The notes below the pieces were generated by a model. That model made no database searches. It had not been told where the DNA came from and was given only the letters and a program-made list of their open reading frames with translations. The translations under genes and the position numbers were made by a program. 64,000 nt of DNA from an uncultured Pseudomonadota bacterium (lineage in GTDB: Bacteria; Pseudomonadota; Gammaproteobacteria; Burkholderiales; Thiobacillaceae), in NCBI GenBank assembly GCA_903835655.1, contig CAILNT010000004.1, positions 1-64,000 of the forward strand, in the 5' to 3' direction. The stretch's first letter is position 1. Each line of letters opens with the position of its first letter. Below are positions 27,046 to 38,898 of this stretch, piece after piece.

Positions 27046-27495
27046 ATGGAAATCATCCTGATGGACAAAGTGACCAACCTGGGCAACCTGGGTGACGTGG
27101 TCAACGTGAAGGCCGGTTATGCCCGCAACTTCCTGATTCCCACGGGTCAGGCCAAGCGTGCCAACAAGGTCAACATCGCCGCCTTCGCGGATCGCAAGGC
27201 AGAACTGGAAAAGGTGTCGGCGGACAAGCTGGCCATCGCCCAGGCTCGCGCCGAGAAACTGGCCGGCTATACGGTGCAGATCAGCCAGAAGGCCGGCGTC
27301 GATGGCCGCCTGTTTGGTTCCGTGACCAATATCGACATCGCCGATGCGCTGACCGCGCAGGGCTTTGCCGTGGCACGCGGTGAGGTACGTCTCCCGGAAG
27401 GCCCGTTCAAGGCCGTGGGCGACTATCCCACCACACTGGCGCTGCACACCGACGTCACCGTGGAAATCACCGTCTCGGTGCTGGGCGCGCAGTAA
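27046..27495 (+). CDS. rplI: 50S ribosomal protein L9
   Basis: 149 residues: [19 protein letters not shown] and [13 protein letters not shown] are the N-terminal L9 signature. The long connecting helix and C-terminal domain follow. AGGAG lies before the ATG. Last gene of the operon. Confidence 0.97.
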   Translation: MEIILMDKVTNLGNLGDVVNVKAGYARNFLIPTGQAKRANKVNIAAFADRKAELEKVSADKLAIAQARAEKLAGYTVQISQKAGVDGRLFGSVTNIDIADALTAQGFAVARGEVRLPEGPFKAVGDYPTTLALHTDVTVEITVSVLGAQ

Positions 27496-27519
27496 TCGCC
27501 CACGAGGGTGAAGTAGCAG

Positions 27520-27541
27520 AGGCCGCGCAAGCGGCCTTTTT
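27520..27541 (+). terminator. rho-independent terminator of the rpsF-rplI operon
   Basis: Stem AGGCCGC / GCGGCCT with loop GCAA (27520-27537), followed by five T. Confidence 0.85.
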
Positions 27542-27564
27542 CATTTCTGCGCCCTGCCAGGCAG

Positions 27565-27593
27565 AAAAAAAAGCCCGGTCGATTGACCGGGCT
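27565..27593 (-). terminator. rho-independent terminator of the sdh-gltA operon
   Basis: Stem AGCCCGGTC / GACCGGGCT with a 4-base loop (27572-27593). On the minus strand it is followed by a T run (A run at 27564-27572). It lies 170 bases downstream of gltA. The stretch between holds no gene I can support. Confidence 0.8.
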
Positions 27594-27763
27594 AAATCCA
27601 CCTAAAAGGAGGATGGAGGAGACGACGCTGGCAACACCTAGGGAGGTAAGCGTTGGCGCCAGCGTCATAAGCATCTTCTAATACTCTGAAGTCCTCGGCA
27701 ATCTCGACCAACACACTGGGGAAAAACAATCGACCCCGCGTCGCCCGCATGCAACAGCGGCTC

Positions 27764-29044
27764 TCAGCGCTCCGAGAGGGGGACGAACTCGCGGCGCTGC
27801 AAGCCGGTGTAGAGTTGGCGCGGACGGGCGATCTTGTGGCCGGGACTGGCGACCATTTCATTCCACTGCGCGATCCAGCCGGCGGTGCGCGCCAGGGCGA
27901 ATATGGCGGTGAACATCGAAGTGGGTATACCCAGAGCGCGCAGGACGATGCCGGAATAGAAATCGACGTTGGGATAGAGCTTTTTCTTGATGAAATACTC
28001 GTCTTCCAGGGCGATTTGCTCCAGCTTCAGCGCCATCTTGAACACCGGGTCGTCGTGCAGGCCGAGTTCGTCGAGCACCTCGTAGCAGGCCTGACGCATG
28101 ATCGCCGCGCGCGGATCCATGTTCTTGTAGACGCGATGGCCGAAACCCATGAGGCGAAAGCCGGAGGTCTTGTCCTTGGCGCGGTTGACGAAATCACCGA
28201 TGCGCGAGACATCGCCGATCTCGGCCAGCATCGTCAGCACGGCCTCGTTGGCGCCGCCGTGCAGCGGCCCCCAGAGGCAGGCGGTTCCCGCCGCGATGCA
28301 GGCGAACGGATTCGCGTAGCTGGAGCCGGCCATGCGCACGGTGGAGGTGGAGGCGTTCTGCTCGTGGTCGGCATGCAGCAAAAAGATGCGATCCAGCGCC
28401 TTCGCCAGCACCGGGCTGGGCTCGTGGGATTCGCACGGGGTCGCGTGCAGCATGTGCAGGAAATTGGCCGCGTAGCCCAGATCGTTGCGCGGGTAGATGA
28501 AGGGCTCGCCCTTGTTGTACTTGTACGACCAGGCCGCCACCGTCGGCACCTTGGCGAGCAGGCGAAACATGGAGATCTCGCGCTGGCGCGGATCGGCCAC
28601 GTCGCTGCTTTCCGGATAGAACGCCGCCATCGCGCCGATAATCGAGACCATCACCGCCATCGGGTGAGCGTCGCGGCGAAAACCCTTGTACAGCGAGAGC
28701 ATCTGGTCGTGCAGCATGGAGTGCTTGCTGACCAGGGTGTCGAAGGTCGTTTTTTCTTCCGCGTCGGGGAGTTCGCCGTGCCACAGGAGGTAGGCGGCCT
28801 CCAGAAAATCCGATCCTTCCGCGAGTTGCTCGATGGGATAGCCACGGTAATAGAGCAGGCCTTGGTCACCATCGATATAGGTGATGCTGGAGGAACAGCT
28901 GGCGGTGGAAAGAAAGCCGGGGTCGTAGGTGAAATGGCCCTGGCTGCCCAGCGTCCGTGTGTCGATGACATCGGGCCCCAGGCTACCCTTCATGAGGGGG
29001 AGTTCGATGCGTTGGCCGTCGATCTGGAGGGTGGCAGTGGTCAT
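27764..29044 (-). CDS. gltA: citrate synthase (type II)
   Basis: Condenses oxaloacetate and acetyl-CoA. 426 residues, the length of the hexameric, NADH-sensitive Gram-negative form. Catalytic motifs [23 protein letters not shown] and [13 protein letters not shown] are present. The ATG overlaps the sdhE stop by 4 bases (ATGA). Confidence 0.96.
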   Translation of the reverse strand: MTTATLQIDGQRIELPLMKGSLGPDVIDTRTLGSQGHFTYDPGFLSTASCSSSITYIDGDQGLLYYRGYPIEQLAEGSDFLEAAYLLWHGELPDAEEKTTFDTLVSKHSMLHDQMLSLYKGFRRDAHPMAVMVSIIGAMAAFYPESSDVADPRQREISMFRLLAKVPTVAAWSYKYNKGEPFIYPRNDLGYAANFLHMLHATPCESHEPSPVLAKALDRIFLLHADHEQNASTSTVRMAGSSYANPFACIAAGTACLWGPLHGGANEAVLTMLAEIGDVSRIGDFVNRAKDKTSGFRLMGFGHRVYKNMDPRAAIMRQACYEVLDELGLHDDPVFKMALKLEQIALEDEYFIKKKLYPNVDFYSGIVLRALGIPTSMFTAIFALARTAGWIAQWNEMVASPGHKIARPRQLYTGLQRREFVPLSER

Positions 29045-29277
29045 GATCGTGGGTACCGGGTTGATTTGATGGCAGCCACCACGAACCGGAATTCGTCGGG
29101 CAACTCGCTTGCTCCCGTGAACCAGTCGAACAACGCCAGGTCGTCCTGGTCCAGCAGCCGGGCAAAAACGCCCTGCAATTCCGGAGCCAGATCGGCATAG
29201 CGCGTTTCGAGAAACGGTGCGAGCCAGCTATCCAGTTCCAGCATGCCGCGTCGGCATAGCCAACGCAGGCGATTCAT
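29041..29277 (-). CDS. sdhE: succinate dehydrogenase assembly factor SdhE
   Basis: A 78-residue protein needed to attach FAD covalently to SdhA. The RGMLELD (residues 10-16) contains the essential RGxxE motif. Placement between sdhB and gltA, with overlap into gltA, supports the assignment. Confidence 0.93.
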   Translation of the reverse strand: MNRLRWLCRRGMLELDSWLAPFLETRYADLAPELQGVFARLLDQDDLALFDWFTGASELPDEFRFVVAAIKSTRYPRS

Positions 29278-29294
29278 CTGGGGGGAAGATCCGG

Positions 29295-29993
29295 TCACAG
29301 CGCCCGTTTCACGAGGAGCGTCTTGATTTTGCCGATCGCCTGGGTCGGGTTCAAGCCCTTTGGGCAAACCTCGACGCAGTTCATGATGCCATGGCAACGA
29401 AACAGCCGGTACGGGTCTTCGAGAAAGTCGAGGCGCTCGTCGCTCGTCTGGTCGCGGCTGTCGGCGATGAAACGGTAGCCCTGCAACAGCGCCGCGGGGC
29501 CGAGGAAACGCTCTGGATTCCACCAGAACGAGGGGCAGGAAGTGGTGCAGCAACCGCACAGGATGCATTCCCAGAGTCCGTCCAGTTCGGCGCGCTCTTC
29601 CGGGCTTTGCGGGCGCTCGTTTTCCGGCTCCGGTTCGAGATTGATGAGATAGGGCTTCACCGCCCGGTAATGTTGATAAAACTGCGCCATGTCGACGATC
29701 AGATCGCGGATCACCGGCAGACGCGGCAGCGGGCGAATCTCGATCGGCTGCTTCAGGCCCTCCAGCGGCGTCACGCAAGCGAGCACGTTGCGGCCGTTGA
29801 CGTTGACGCCATCGGAGCCGCACACCCCTTCACGGCAGGAGCGGCGAAAAGAGAGACTCTCGTCGAGGCAGTCCTTGATGGCGATGAGGGCGTCGAGCAC
29901 CTTCTTGCCCCGCGGATCGAACTCGATCTCATAGTCCTGCATCCGGGGCTTGCCGATGGACTCGGGGTCGTAACGGTAGATACGAAAACGCAT
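29295..29993 (-). CDS. sdhB: succinate dehydrogenase iron-sulfur subunit
   Basis: Carries electrons from SdhA to quinone. The [2Fe-2S] site is CREGVCGSDG plus a later Cys in NVLAC. The [4Fe-4S] and [3Fe-4S] cysteines are in CILCGCCTTSCP and CHGIMNCVEVCPKGL. The ATG at 29993 (MRFRIYRY) gives 232 residues. Confidence 0.96.
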   Translation of the reverse strand: MRFRIYRYDPESIGKPRMQDYEIEFDPRGKKVLDALIAIKDCLDESLSFRRSCREGVCGSDGVNVNGRNVLACVTPLEGLKQPIEIRPLPRLPVIRDLIVDMAQFYQHYRAVKPYLINLEPEPENERPQSPEERAELDGLWECILCGCCTTSCPSFWWNPERFLGPAALLQGYRFIADSRDQTSDERLDFLEDPYRLFRCHGIMNCVEVCPKGLNPTQAIGKIKTLLVKRAL

Positions 29994-30007
29994 GCTTACT
30001 CCACGGC

Positions 30008-31768
30008 TCAATACGTTCTCTCTTTCGGCTGAAAGGACTCGACCGTCAGCGGCTTCAACTTGACCGGCTTGTAATCGAGCTGGTCGTTCTGGCAGTAGTA
30101 CAGGCTATGGCGCAGCCACTGCCTGTCGTCGCGCTGAGGATGGTCCTCGCGGCTGTGGGCACCACGGCTCTCGGTGCGCGCCAGGGCGGACACCAGGGTG
30201 GCACGGGCGATGGGCAGCAGATTTTCCAGTTCCAGCGCTTCCAGGCGGGCCGTATTGAAGTGCTTGCTGTGGTCACGAATCGCCGCGTCAGGCAAACGTG
30301 CCGCCACCCGGGTGAGCTTCTCCAGGCCGGCCAGGAGCAGTTCCTCGCTGCGATAGACACCGCAATGATCCTGCATCACCCGCTGCATCTCGCCGCGCAA
30401 GCCGGCCACGGTCTCCGTTCCGCCCTTTCGATCCCAACGCGCCACACGGGCCATGGACTTCTCCACCTCGGCCTGCGGCAACGGCCGCGGGATCGGGTTC
30501 TCGCGCAGGTGCTCAATCATGTGCATGCCGGCGGCGCGGCCGAACACCACCAGATCGAGCAGCGAGTTGCCGCCCAGGCGATTGGCGCCATGCACCGACA
30601 CACAGGCGCATTCGCCCGCGGCATAGAGGCCGGGCACGGCCTCCTCCGGGCCGTAGTGGGCCGGCGAGACCACCTGGCCGTGCAGGTTGCTGGGTATGCC
30701 GCCCATCATGTAGTGCGCGGTCGGAGTCACCGGAATCGGATCGGTGATCGGGTCGGCCCCCGCGAATTGCATGGACAGTTCGCGGATGCCCGGCAGGCGT
30801 GCCTTGATCTTCTCGGTGCCCAGATGCTCGATCTTCAGATCCACGTAGTCGCCATGGACCCCGCAACCACGCCCGGCGCGAATCTCCTGGGCGATGGCGC
30901 GCGACACCACGTCGCGCGAGGCCAGGTCTTTCGCATTGGGTGCGTAGTTCGCCATGAATTTTTCACCCAGCTTGTTGACGAGAAACCCGCCCTCGCCGCG
31001 CACGCCTTCGGTGATGAGGCTCCCCACCTCGGGGATGCCGGTCGGGTGGAACTGCCAGAATTCCATGTCCTCCAGCGGCAGGCCGGCGCGCAGCACCATC
31101 CCCAAGCCATCGCCGGTATTGATGTGGGCGTTGGTGGAGTGGCGGAAAATGCGGCAGGCCCCACCCGTGGCCAGCAGCGTGGTGCGCGCCTCGAAAACCC
31201 AGGGCTCGCCGGACTCGATTTCCATGGCGGTGACACCCAGCACATAGCCGTCCGCATCGCGTATCAGGTCGAGCGCGAAGAACTCGTCGAAAAACTGGGT
31301 GCGGGCGGCGATGTTGCGCTGGTACAGGGTATGCAGCAGGGCATGGCCGGTGCGATCGGCCGCGGCACAGGTGCGGATCGCCTGCGCACCGCCGTAATTC
31401 TGCGACTGGCCGCCGAAGGGGCGCTGGTAGATCTTCCCGTTGTCGAGGCGTGAGAACGGCAGGCCCATGTGCTCCAGCTCGTAGACCGCGCTGCTTGCGT
31501 TGCGGCACATGAACTCGATCGCGTCCTGGTCGCCGAGATAATCCGAGCCCTTCACCGTGTCGTACATGTGCCAGTGCCAGTTGTCGTCCGAGACATTAGC
31601 CAGCGCCGCCGTGATCCCGCCCTGGGCCGAGACCGTGTGCGAGCGCGTGGGAAACACCTTGGATATCAGCGCCACCTTGAGGTTGGCCTCGGCCAACTGC
31701 AACGCGGCGCGCAGGCCCGCCCCGCCACCACCGACTATGACGGCGTCAAATCTACGTTTCGGGATCAC
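30008..31768 (-). CDS. sdhA: succinate dehydrogenase flavoprotein subunit
   Basis: 586 residues. The FAD fold VIVGGGGAGLRAALQ is at the N-terminus. SHTVSAQGG contains the histidine that binds FAD covalently. HPTGIPEVG and the active-site REL-like segment follow. The GTG at 31768 overlaps the sdhD stop by 4 bases (GTGA) and fits the usual start, while the longer upstream frame shadows sdhD. Confidence 0.95.
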   Translation of the reverse strand: MIPKRRFDAVIVGGGGAGLRAALQLAEANLKVALISKVFPTRSHTVSAQGGITAALANVSDDNWHWHMYDTVKGSDYLGDQDAIEFMCRNASSAVYELEHMGLPFSRLDNGKIYQRPFGGQSQNYGGAQAIRTCAAADRTGHALLHTLYQRNIAARTQFFDEFFALDLIRDADGYVLGVTAMEIESGEPWVFEARTTLLATGGACRIFRHSTNAHINTGDGLGMVLRAGLPLEDMEFWQFHPTGIPEVGSLITEGVRGEGGFLVNKLGEKFMANYAPNAKDLASRDVVSRAIAQEIRAGRGCGVHGDYVDLKIEHLGTEKIKARLPGIRELSMQFAGADPITDPIPVTPTAHYMMGGIPSNLHGQVVSPAHYGPEEAVPGLYAAGECACVSVHGANRLGGNSLLDLVVFGRAAGMHMIEHLRENPIPRPLPQAEVEKSMARVARWDRKGGTETVAGLRGEMQRVMQDHCGVYRSEELLLAGLEKLTRVAARLPDAAIRDHSKHFNTARLEALELENLLPIARATLVSALARTESRGAHSREDHPQRDDRQWLRHSLYYCQNDQLDYKPVKLKPLTVESFQPKERTY

Positions 31769-32100
31769 TGGACCTTCCACAGGATGTCCACCGCCCAGAC
31801 CAAACAACCGGCATAGGCGACGGCGAACAGGAAATACAGCGGCAAGCGCCATGCCAGCGGATGCACATAGTCGATCAGAATTTCGCGCAGGCCGATCCAG
31901 GCGTGCAGCAGCAGGGCCGCAACGAACAGCAGCGCCGCGGCTTTCATGGGCAGCCCCAGAAACTGCGCATGCCAGCCGGCGTACCCGGTGCCCGCGCGGC
32001 AGAACCAGAAGGCAGGCAGGAACAGGGCCATGTAGACCGCGCTGACCCGCTGCACCAGCCACAGATCGAGGCCGCGGCGAGCGCCGCCCACCCGTCTCAA
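31765..32100 (-). CDS. sdhD: succinate dehydrogenase membrane anchor subunit D
   Basis: About 111 residues with three membrane helices (VYMALFLPAFWFC, AAALLFVAALLLHAWIGLREIL, LYFLFAVAYAGCLVW). The HAWIGLREILIDY motif carries the likely haem ligand. No ATG exists. A TTG at 32100 overlaps the sdhC stop (TTGA) and has GGGG upstream; a GTG at 32091 is the alternative. Confidence 0.85.
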   Translation of the reverse strand: MRRVGGARRGLDLWLVQRVSAVYMALFLPAFWFCRAGTGYAGWHAQFLGLPMKAAALLFVAALLLHAWIGLREILIDYVHPLAWRLPLYFLFAVAYAGCLVWAVDILWKVQ

Positions 32101-32468
32101 ACCAGACCCCACAAGGCGATGCCAGCCGCAATCACGAGGGCCAGCAGCAGCGTCCCCCAGGCCGTCCTGCGTGCCGCGGCGAGCTGATCCGCGTAGCCGA
32201 AATCGAAACCGAGGTGGCGCAGGCCCGCCAGAAGATGATGCACGCCAGCCCAGGCGAGAACACTCATCCCCAGCCAGCCAAGACCGCCGCCGAGAAAACC
32301 GCACACGCGGTCATAGCCCTGCGCCGAGTCCAGCGACAGGGCGAGCGCGTAGAGCAGCAAGGGCACGGCCAGGGACAGCAGAGCGCCACTGGCACGGTGC
32401 AGGATGGAAACCACACCACCGATGGGCAACCCGATACGCAACAGGTTCAGAAAGAATGGGCGAGTCAT
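32097..32468 (-). CDS. sdhC: succinate dehydrogenase cytochrome b556 subunit
   Basis: 123 residues with three membrane helices. SILHRASGALLSL is the SHR-type quinone/haem motif and HHLLAGLRHLGFDFG contains the haem histidine. The ATG at 32468 starts MTRPFFLNLLRI. First gene of the operon. Confidence 0.93.
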   Translation of the reverse strand: MTRPFFLNLLRIGLPIGGVVSILHRASGALLSLAVPLLLYALALSLDSAQGYDRVCGFLGGGLGWLGMSVLAWAGVHHLLAGLRHLGFDFGYADQLAAARRTAWGTLLLALVIAAGIALWGLV

Positions 32469-32495
32469 GGCAACGACGGGCGACACAGTGGGCGC

Positions 32496-32524
32496 ATTAA
32501 AAGCTTATTGCCCGACACAAGCAA
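32496..32524 (-). promoter_or_regulatory. candidate sigma-70 promoter of sdhCDAB-sdhE-gltA
   Basis: On the minus strand TTGCTT (32524-32519) and TTTAAT (32501-32496) are 17 bases apart, 28 bases upstream of the sdhC ATG. TTTAAT differs from consensus at one position. Confidence 0.5.
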
Positions 32525-32584
32525 GCCGACGCCGGGCCGACCGGAGTCAGTCCGAGCTTGATTGCATGTTCGCAAGCGAAGATC

Positions 32585-32983
32585 ATGCCACCACTCCAAC
32601 CTCTGTGCTTGCCCATGCACTGCCCTTGCGGCTCCGGCCGAGCCCTGGACGCATGCTGCGGCCCCTATCTGGCCGGCGCGGCCTTGCCCGCCGATGCGGA
32701 AGGCTTGATGCGCTCCCGTTACAGCGCCTACGTCCTGGAGGACGCAGCCTATGTGACTGCGACCTGGCACCCGCTCACCCGACCCGCGAGTATCGACCTC
32801 GACCCGCCGGTCAAATGGCTGGGCCTCGTAGTCAAGCGGCACGAAGTCACGGCAGAGGGGGAGGCGCTGGTGGAATTCGTGGCGCGTTACAAGATCGCTG
32901 GCCGCGCCCATCGGCTACATGAAATCAGCCGGTTCGTGCGCGAAGACGGGCGTTGGCTCTATCTCACGGGCAATGAACCCTGA
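32585..32983 (+). CDS. YchJ-family SEC-C motif protein
   Basis: 132 residues. HCPCGSGRALDACCGP is a SEC-C-type zinc motif at the N-terminus, followed by the NTF2-like YchJ domain (LMRSRYSAYVLEDAAYVTATWHP). Function is unknown in this family. The ATG at 32585 is used; upstream in-frame residues have no binding site. Confidence 0.85.
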   Translation: MPPLQPLCLPMHCPCGSGRALDACCGPYLAGAALPADAEGLMRSRYSAYVLEDAAYVTATWHPLTRPASIDLDPPVKWLGLVVKRHEVTAEGEALVEFVARYKIAGRAHRLHEISRFVREDGRWLYLTGNEP

Positions 32984-33022
32984 GTTGGGATATTGTCGCC
33001 GGCAATTCTTCGGAAATTCTTC

Positions 33023-33931
33023 ATGCCTACCAACCCAGATAAATCGCGCCTCACGCGCGATACCCTAGCCGCCATCCGCGAACTCGATTTCGCCATCGCC
33101 AACCACGTCACCTGGTTGAAGCGACTCCACGGAGTACTGATCGCCAACACCCCTGGTCACGCCGACGACCTGCGCCTGGATGCTCACCATCGCTGTGAGT
33201 TCGGCGCCTGGTTCTACGGCGCAGGAATGAAACAGCATGAGGGTCTGCCCGGCCTGCTGGACATCGAGGCGAGCCATCGCAGCATGCATGACGCCGCCCG
33301 CCTGTTGCTCTCGCATCGCACCGCCGGCAACGCCACCGACCTGGGGGAATATGAGCGCTTCATGGATCAGGCCATCCTGTTCAAGCAGGAGTTGCGCACC
33401 TTCCAGTATTCCCTGATCAACCTGGTCTGTACCGTCGATCACCTGACCGGCGCCTGGAACCGCCACGCCATGAGTATGAAACTGGCGGAGGAAAGCGAGC
33501 GCACACAGCGTTCCGGGCAATGTTGCGCCCTGTGCATGATGGACATCGACCATTTCAAGCGGGTCAACGACCAGTATGGCCACAAGATCGGCGACGAGGT
33601 GCTGCAAGCATTCACCTCCATCATCAACGCGGCATTGCGCCGGTACGACTCCCTGTTTCGCTACGGCGGCGAAGAATTCCTCATGCTGCTGCCCAACACC
33701 ACGCTGGAAAACGCCGCCGTGCTGCTCAACCGCATTCGGGAAACGCTCGCCTGCACCCCCATCGTCACCAGCAACGAACGCGTGATCCATCTCACCGCCT
33801 CTTTCGGCGTGGCGCAGCTCGCCCGCCTGGAAGCGATCGAGGATGCACTGGAGCACGCCGACCACGCGCTGCTCGCCGCCAAGGCAGGGGGGCGCAATCA
33901 GGTCTGCGTCTGGGAAGTACCGCCGAATTGA
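33023..33931 (+). CDS. zinc-sensing (CZB) diguanylate cyclase, DgcZ-like
   Basis: Makes c-di-GMP. Residues about 20-130 form a chemoreceptor zinc-binding domain with His28, Cys58, His85 and His89. Their spacing (30, 27, 4) is the same as the zinc ligands of E. coli DgcZ (His22, Cys52, His79, His83). The GGDEF domain has GGEEF at 215-219 and an RRYD inhibitory site five residues before it. In DgcZ, zinc inhibits the cyclase, so zinc control is likely here too. No membrane segments. The ATG at 33023 (MPTNPDKSRL) is taken. Confidence 0.88.
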   Translation: MPTNPDKSRLTRDTLAAIRELDFAIANHVTWLKRLHGVLIANTPGHADDLRLDAHHRCEFGAWFYGAGMKQHEGLPGLLDIEASHRSMHDAARLLLSHRTAGNATDLGEYERFMDQAILFKQELRTFQYSLINLVCTVDHLTGAWNRHAMSMKLAEESERTQRSGQCCALCMMDIDHFKRVNDQYGHKIGDEVLQAFTSIINAALRRYDSLFRYGGEEFLMLLPNTTLENAAVLLNRIRETLACTPIVTSNERVIHLTASFGVAQLARLEAIEDALEHADHALLAAKAGGRNQVCVWEVPPN

Positions 33932-33960
33932 GCCCGGCATGAACGGATAGAATACGCGCC

Positions 33961-35960
<2,000 letters not shown>

Positions 35961-35997
35961 CCGTCCCCTGCCAGATCTGGTCGCGGCCGACGCCGGG

Positions 35998-36375
35998 AAG
36001 GCAGGCCAAACCAACCGCTTCATCCAAGGCAACCACATCCAGCGCCAGCTCAGAAATAACCCAACCGTTGCCGAGCTGGCCCTATGGCAGCGACTGCGTG
36101 GCGCCCGGATCGAGGGCTGCAAGTTTCGCCGCCAACATCCTTTTCTGGATTACGTCCTGGATTTCGCCTGCCTGGAAAAAGCGTTGGTCGTGGAAGTGGA
36201 TGGCTGCCAGCATCAAGACTCGGAGTCCGACAAAGTGCGAGATCAAGGCCTGATCTCTGCCGGGTTTCGCGTATTGCGCTTCTGGAATAACGACGTGTTG
36301 CTACAGACGGATGCGGTGACCGAGGTGATTCGGGAAGCGCTGTTGACGCCGCGGGTTGAGGCACAACCCGCGTAG
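35998..36375 (+). pseudogene. DUF559 endonuclease-like gene without a recognisable start
   Basis: The frame reads NNPTVAELALWQRLRGARI, FRRQHPFLDYVLDFACLE, VVEVDGCQHQ and FRVLRFWNNDVL, the whole core of DUF559 (Vsr/restriction-like) proteins, including the E-VDG-QH active-site region. Upstream the frame stays open into glnB but contains no ATG, GTG or TTG before 36184, which lies inside the domain. It either uses a CTG (35968 or 35977) or lost its start. Confidence 0.55.
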
Positions 36376-36392
36376 GGCGCACCAATGAAAAA

Positions 36393-36414
36393 GGGGCTCG
36401 TTTTCACGAGCCCC
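36393..36414 (-). terminator. terminator of the mtrAB-like operon
   Basis: Stem GGGGCTCGT / ACGAGCCCC with a 4-base loop, followed on the minus strand by five T. It lies 43 bases past the mtrB-like stop. Confidence 0.85.
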
Positions 36415-36457
36415 TACCGCCATTTCCGCGCGAGAGGAAGTACCTGGCGGGTAAGAC

Positions 36458-38884
36458 TTACTGGAAGCTGTAGGCGTAGCCCACGAAGAGACTGCTCACG
36501 TTGTAGTTCGGTGCCTGCTGGTAGGTCGGAAGTGTTCCGCTCTTGTACCCATACGTGTAGTAATCGTAATAGGTCGGATCACTAGACTTCAGGTGTTGGA
36601 ACTGATAACCGACCAAGACCTTGGACGATTTGTCGATCTTGTAAGCACCGTTCAGCTTGAACGAAATAACCTCGTTCTTGATGGCCGGGAAGGAACCGCA
36701 GGTCGTGGTGCCCGATGTCGCTGGAGCAGTCACTGCCGAACAACTAGTGGTTGCCATGGTGGATTGGTTGCTGACATAGACCCAGTCATACGACGTCGAG
36801 TAATCCGTCTTCCCCAATGAGTAGGTCAGATCTTCGGCCAACTCGAGCCTGCCACCGAACAACCCCTTTTGCTTGGCGTTGACACCCAGCATCAGTTGGT
36901 CGTCAGTCAGCCCATTCTGGAAGGGAAGATACTGGGTTGCACCTGCGGGCACGACCACACCGTTCACGAGTTTCGTAGTGGCCGTAGTCAGGTTGGTGCC
37001 TCCAACCACCTTGTATCCATCCGTAACGTCTCGTGTCCGATGCTGCTGAGTCACAAACGCGCTAACAGAGTTGGTATCCGAATAGGCAAATGTGGCATCC
37101 AAATTGATGCTGAACTGAGCGCCTTGCTGGACTCCGTACGTGGAATCGTAGTCGTCCTTGGCATACTTGCCGCTCAAATCCACGCTCAACCTCTCATTCA
37201 CTTGCCAATCGGCTGCCAGCTTGGCCTGGTTTTCCTTGCGTGACCCCTGGAAGAAGGCCACGAACCCAGGGTACTCGTATCCTGCGCTCTGCGACATCAT
37301 CGGGTTGTAGAAGGTGCTATTAACTTCTGCATTACGGTCACTATAGCGGTAGCTGGCTCGCAGGTTGACCGAGTCGGTAAGGCCCAACTTGTACATGAGA
37401 TCAAAATTGTTCTCTTTATTCTCAGGCACCTGGACACAGGATGTAGCCGGCGTTGTATAGGTCGTAGTGTAATAGCCCGCCGCGACATTTGCCGCGTCGT
37501 TATTGCACCAGCGCTTCATATCATCGTAACCGTAAGCAGCATGCAGATGCTGGCTTCCGGAAAGTCGATAATCCGCCGAGAAATCGAGCTGAGTATGCTT
37601 CCAACTCTCCGGAGTATTGGTGTTGGTTGCAGAACCATCTCCCAAGTCCAGGAAGGTATAACGCCTTGATGCCGTCTTATTGTCACGCTCGTTATACGTA
37701 ACGCCTGCGGCCAGATTCAGGTCGTTCGTAGTCCGATTCGTCAATTTCAAATCGGCGTGCTTCATGGTCACCGAAGCATCGAGCGAACCTGCGGGCAGAC
37801 TCGCTACCATAACGGGCGTATAGGTGCCGGTGTAGCTCTCGTTCTGCGTATTGTGCGCATAGGAGAGTCCACCCACCAACTTGGTCGTCGGGGAGACATG
37901 GTAGCCGCCAGTCAGATTCAGTTGATGGAACTGGTTGCTAGGCGGCGTGGACATAGAGTCGACCGGCAGGGCGGTCAAAGTCCCCATCGAACCCGCAGCC
38001 TGCCACGGATTCGAGAACGTGAAACCAGTATTATCATCGTGGTAGAGCGAGCCGTAATAGCCGACGTTACCAAAAGCCTTGTCCCCCTTCCAGTTCAATG
38101 CCAAGTTGAAGTTTTCCGTCTTCGAGACAGTAGGGTTCATCAGAACGGCGACCTTCTCACCGCCCCAGGCAACCCCACCGCTACCACTCATGGCAGCGGT
38201 TAATCCATCCGTTCCCGTAGACATCAATTTGGAGCCAGACTGGGCGACATGCTTGTAGTCAAAGGTAATGCCCAACTGCGAGTCGATATTGTAACCCGCC
38301 TTCAAGCTCGTGTTTTCCCGCTGGCTATAAACATCCTGCTGGTGAAAGGCGTTCTGCTGAGCGACCGAAAGACCCGGATTCTGGGCATTTGCAATCGATC
38401 CGAACGAAGCGGGTAGAACGAAACTAGCACTACCCAAACCACCTACGTAAGGCGTCTGGTAGTCATCAGAAATGTTATGGCGAAGTTGGTCGTAGTCGAT
38501 ACCTACTTTCCACTTACCCTGATTGCTGGCCGCCACACCCAGTTCACGGGAAGTGGTGCCCAGATCGCGGCCGGTGGCCGACCAGGTCGTGGTGCCGGTA
38601 CCCTGGCCGTATCCGTCACCGCCCTTGAGGCTGAAGCTGGCATCAAGATCGGTGCCCTTCTTGTTCAGGCCGGTGTATTCGCCGAACTTGGCGGAATCCT
38701 TGGTCGTGTTGAGGACGCCAACCTCGATGGTATTGGTCGGGACGGCCTGGGCCGCGACGGCGGCAGCGGCATCCGCTGCGTCATCCGCCATGGCGGCCAG
38801 CGGCATCACGGCCATCACGGCCAGTGCGCTGCGTACTGCCAGCGTCAACACGCTGAGAGACAGATTACCTTGAGTCGATTTCAT
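36458..38884 (-). CDS. MtrB/PioB-family outer-membrane beta-barrel
   Basis: 808 residues. In MtrAB-type conduits this barrel sheathes the decaheme cytochrome across the outer membrane. A signal peptide (residues 1 to about 33, ALAVMAVMPLAAMA) is present. The rest is rich in alternating aromatic/polar strands such as LKAGYNIDSQLGITFDYK, ending in VGYAYSFQ with the barrel-type C-terminus. The N-terminal CxxC of Shewanella MtrB is not present; cysteines occur only in two later loops, which makes it more like PioB/MtoB. It follows the cytochrome by 14 bases, so they are one operon. Direction of electron flow (metal oxidation or reduction) cannot be told. Confidence 0.88.
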   Translation of the reverse strand: MKSTQGNLSLSVLTLAVRSALAVMAVMPLAAMADDAADAAAAVAAQAVPTNTIEVGVLNTTKDSAKFGEYTGLNKKGTDLDASFSLKGGDGYGQGTGTTTWSATGRDLGTTSRELGVAASNQGKWKVGIDYDQLRHNISDDYQTPYVGGLGSASFVLPASFGSIANAQNPGLSVAQQNAFHQQDVYSQRENTSLKAGYNIDSQLGITFDYKHVAQSGSKLMSTGTDGLTAAMSGSGGVAWGGEKVAVLMNPTVSKTENFNLALNWKGDKAFGNVGYYGSLYHDDNTGFTFSNPWQAAGSMGTLTALPVDSMSTPPSNQFHQLNLTGGYHVSPTTKLVGGLSYAHNTQNESYTGTYTPVMVASLPAGSLDASVTMKHADLKLTNRTTNDLNLAAGVTYNERDNKTASRRYTFLDLGDGSATNTNTPESWKHTQLDFSADYRLSGSQHLHAAYGYDDMKRWCNNDAANVAAGYYTTTYTTPATSCVQVPENKENNFDLMYKLGLTDSVNLRASYRYSDRNAEVNSTFYNPMMSQSAGYEYPGFVAFFQGSRKENQAKLAADWQVNERLSVDLSGKYAKDDYDSTYGVQQGAQFSINLDATFAYSDTNSVSAFVTQQHRTRDVTDGYKVVGGTNLTTATTKLVNGVVVPAGATQYLPFQNGLTDDQLMLGVNAKQKGLFGGRLELAEDLTYSLGKTDYSTSYDWVYVSNQSTMATTSCSAVTAPATSGTTTCGSFPAIKNEVISFKLNGAYKIDKSSKVLVGYQFQHLKSSDPTYYDYYTYGYKSGTLPTYQQAPNYNVSSLFVGYAYSFQ

Positions 38885-38898
38885 CTTGATCTCCTTGA

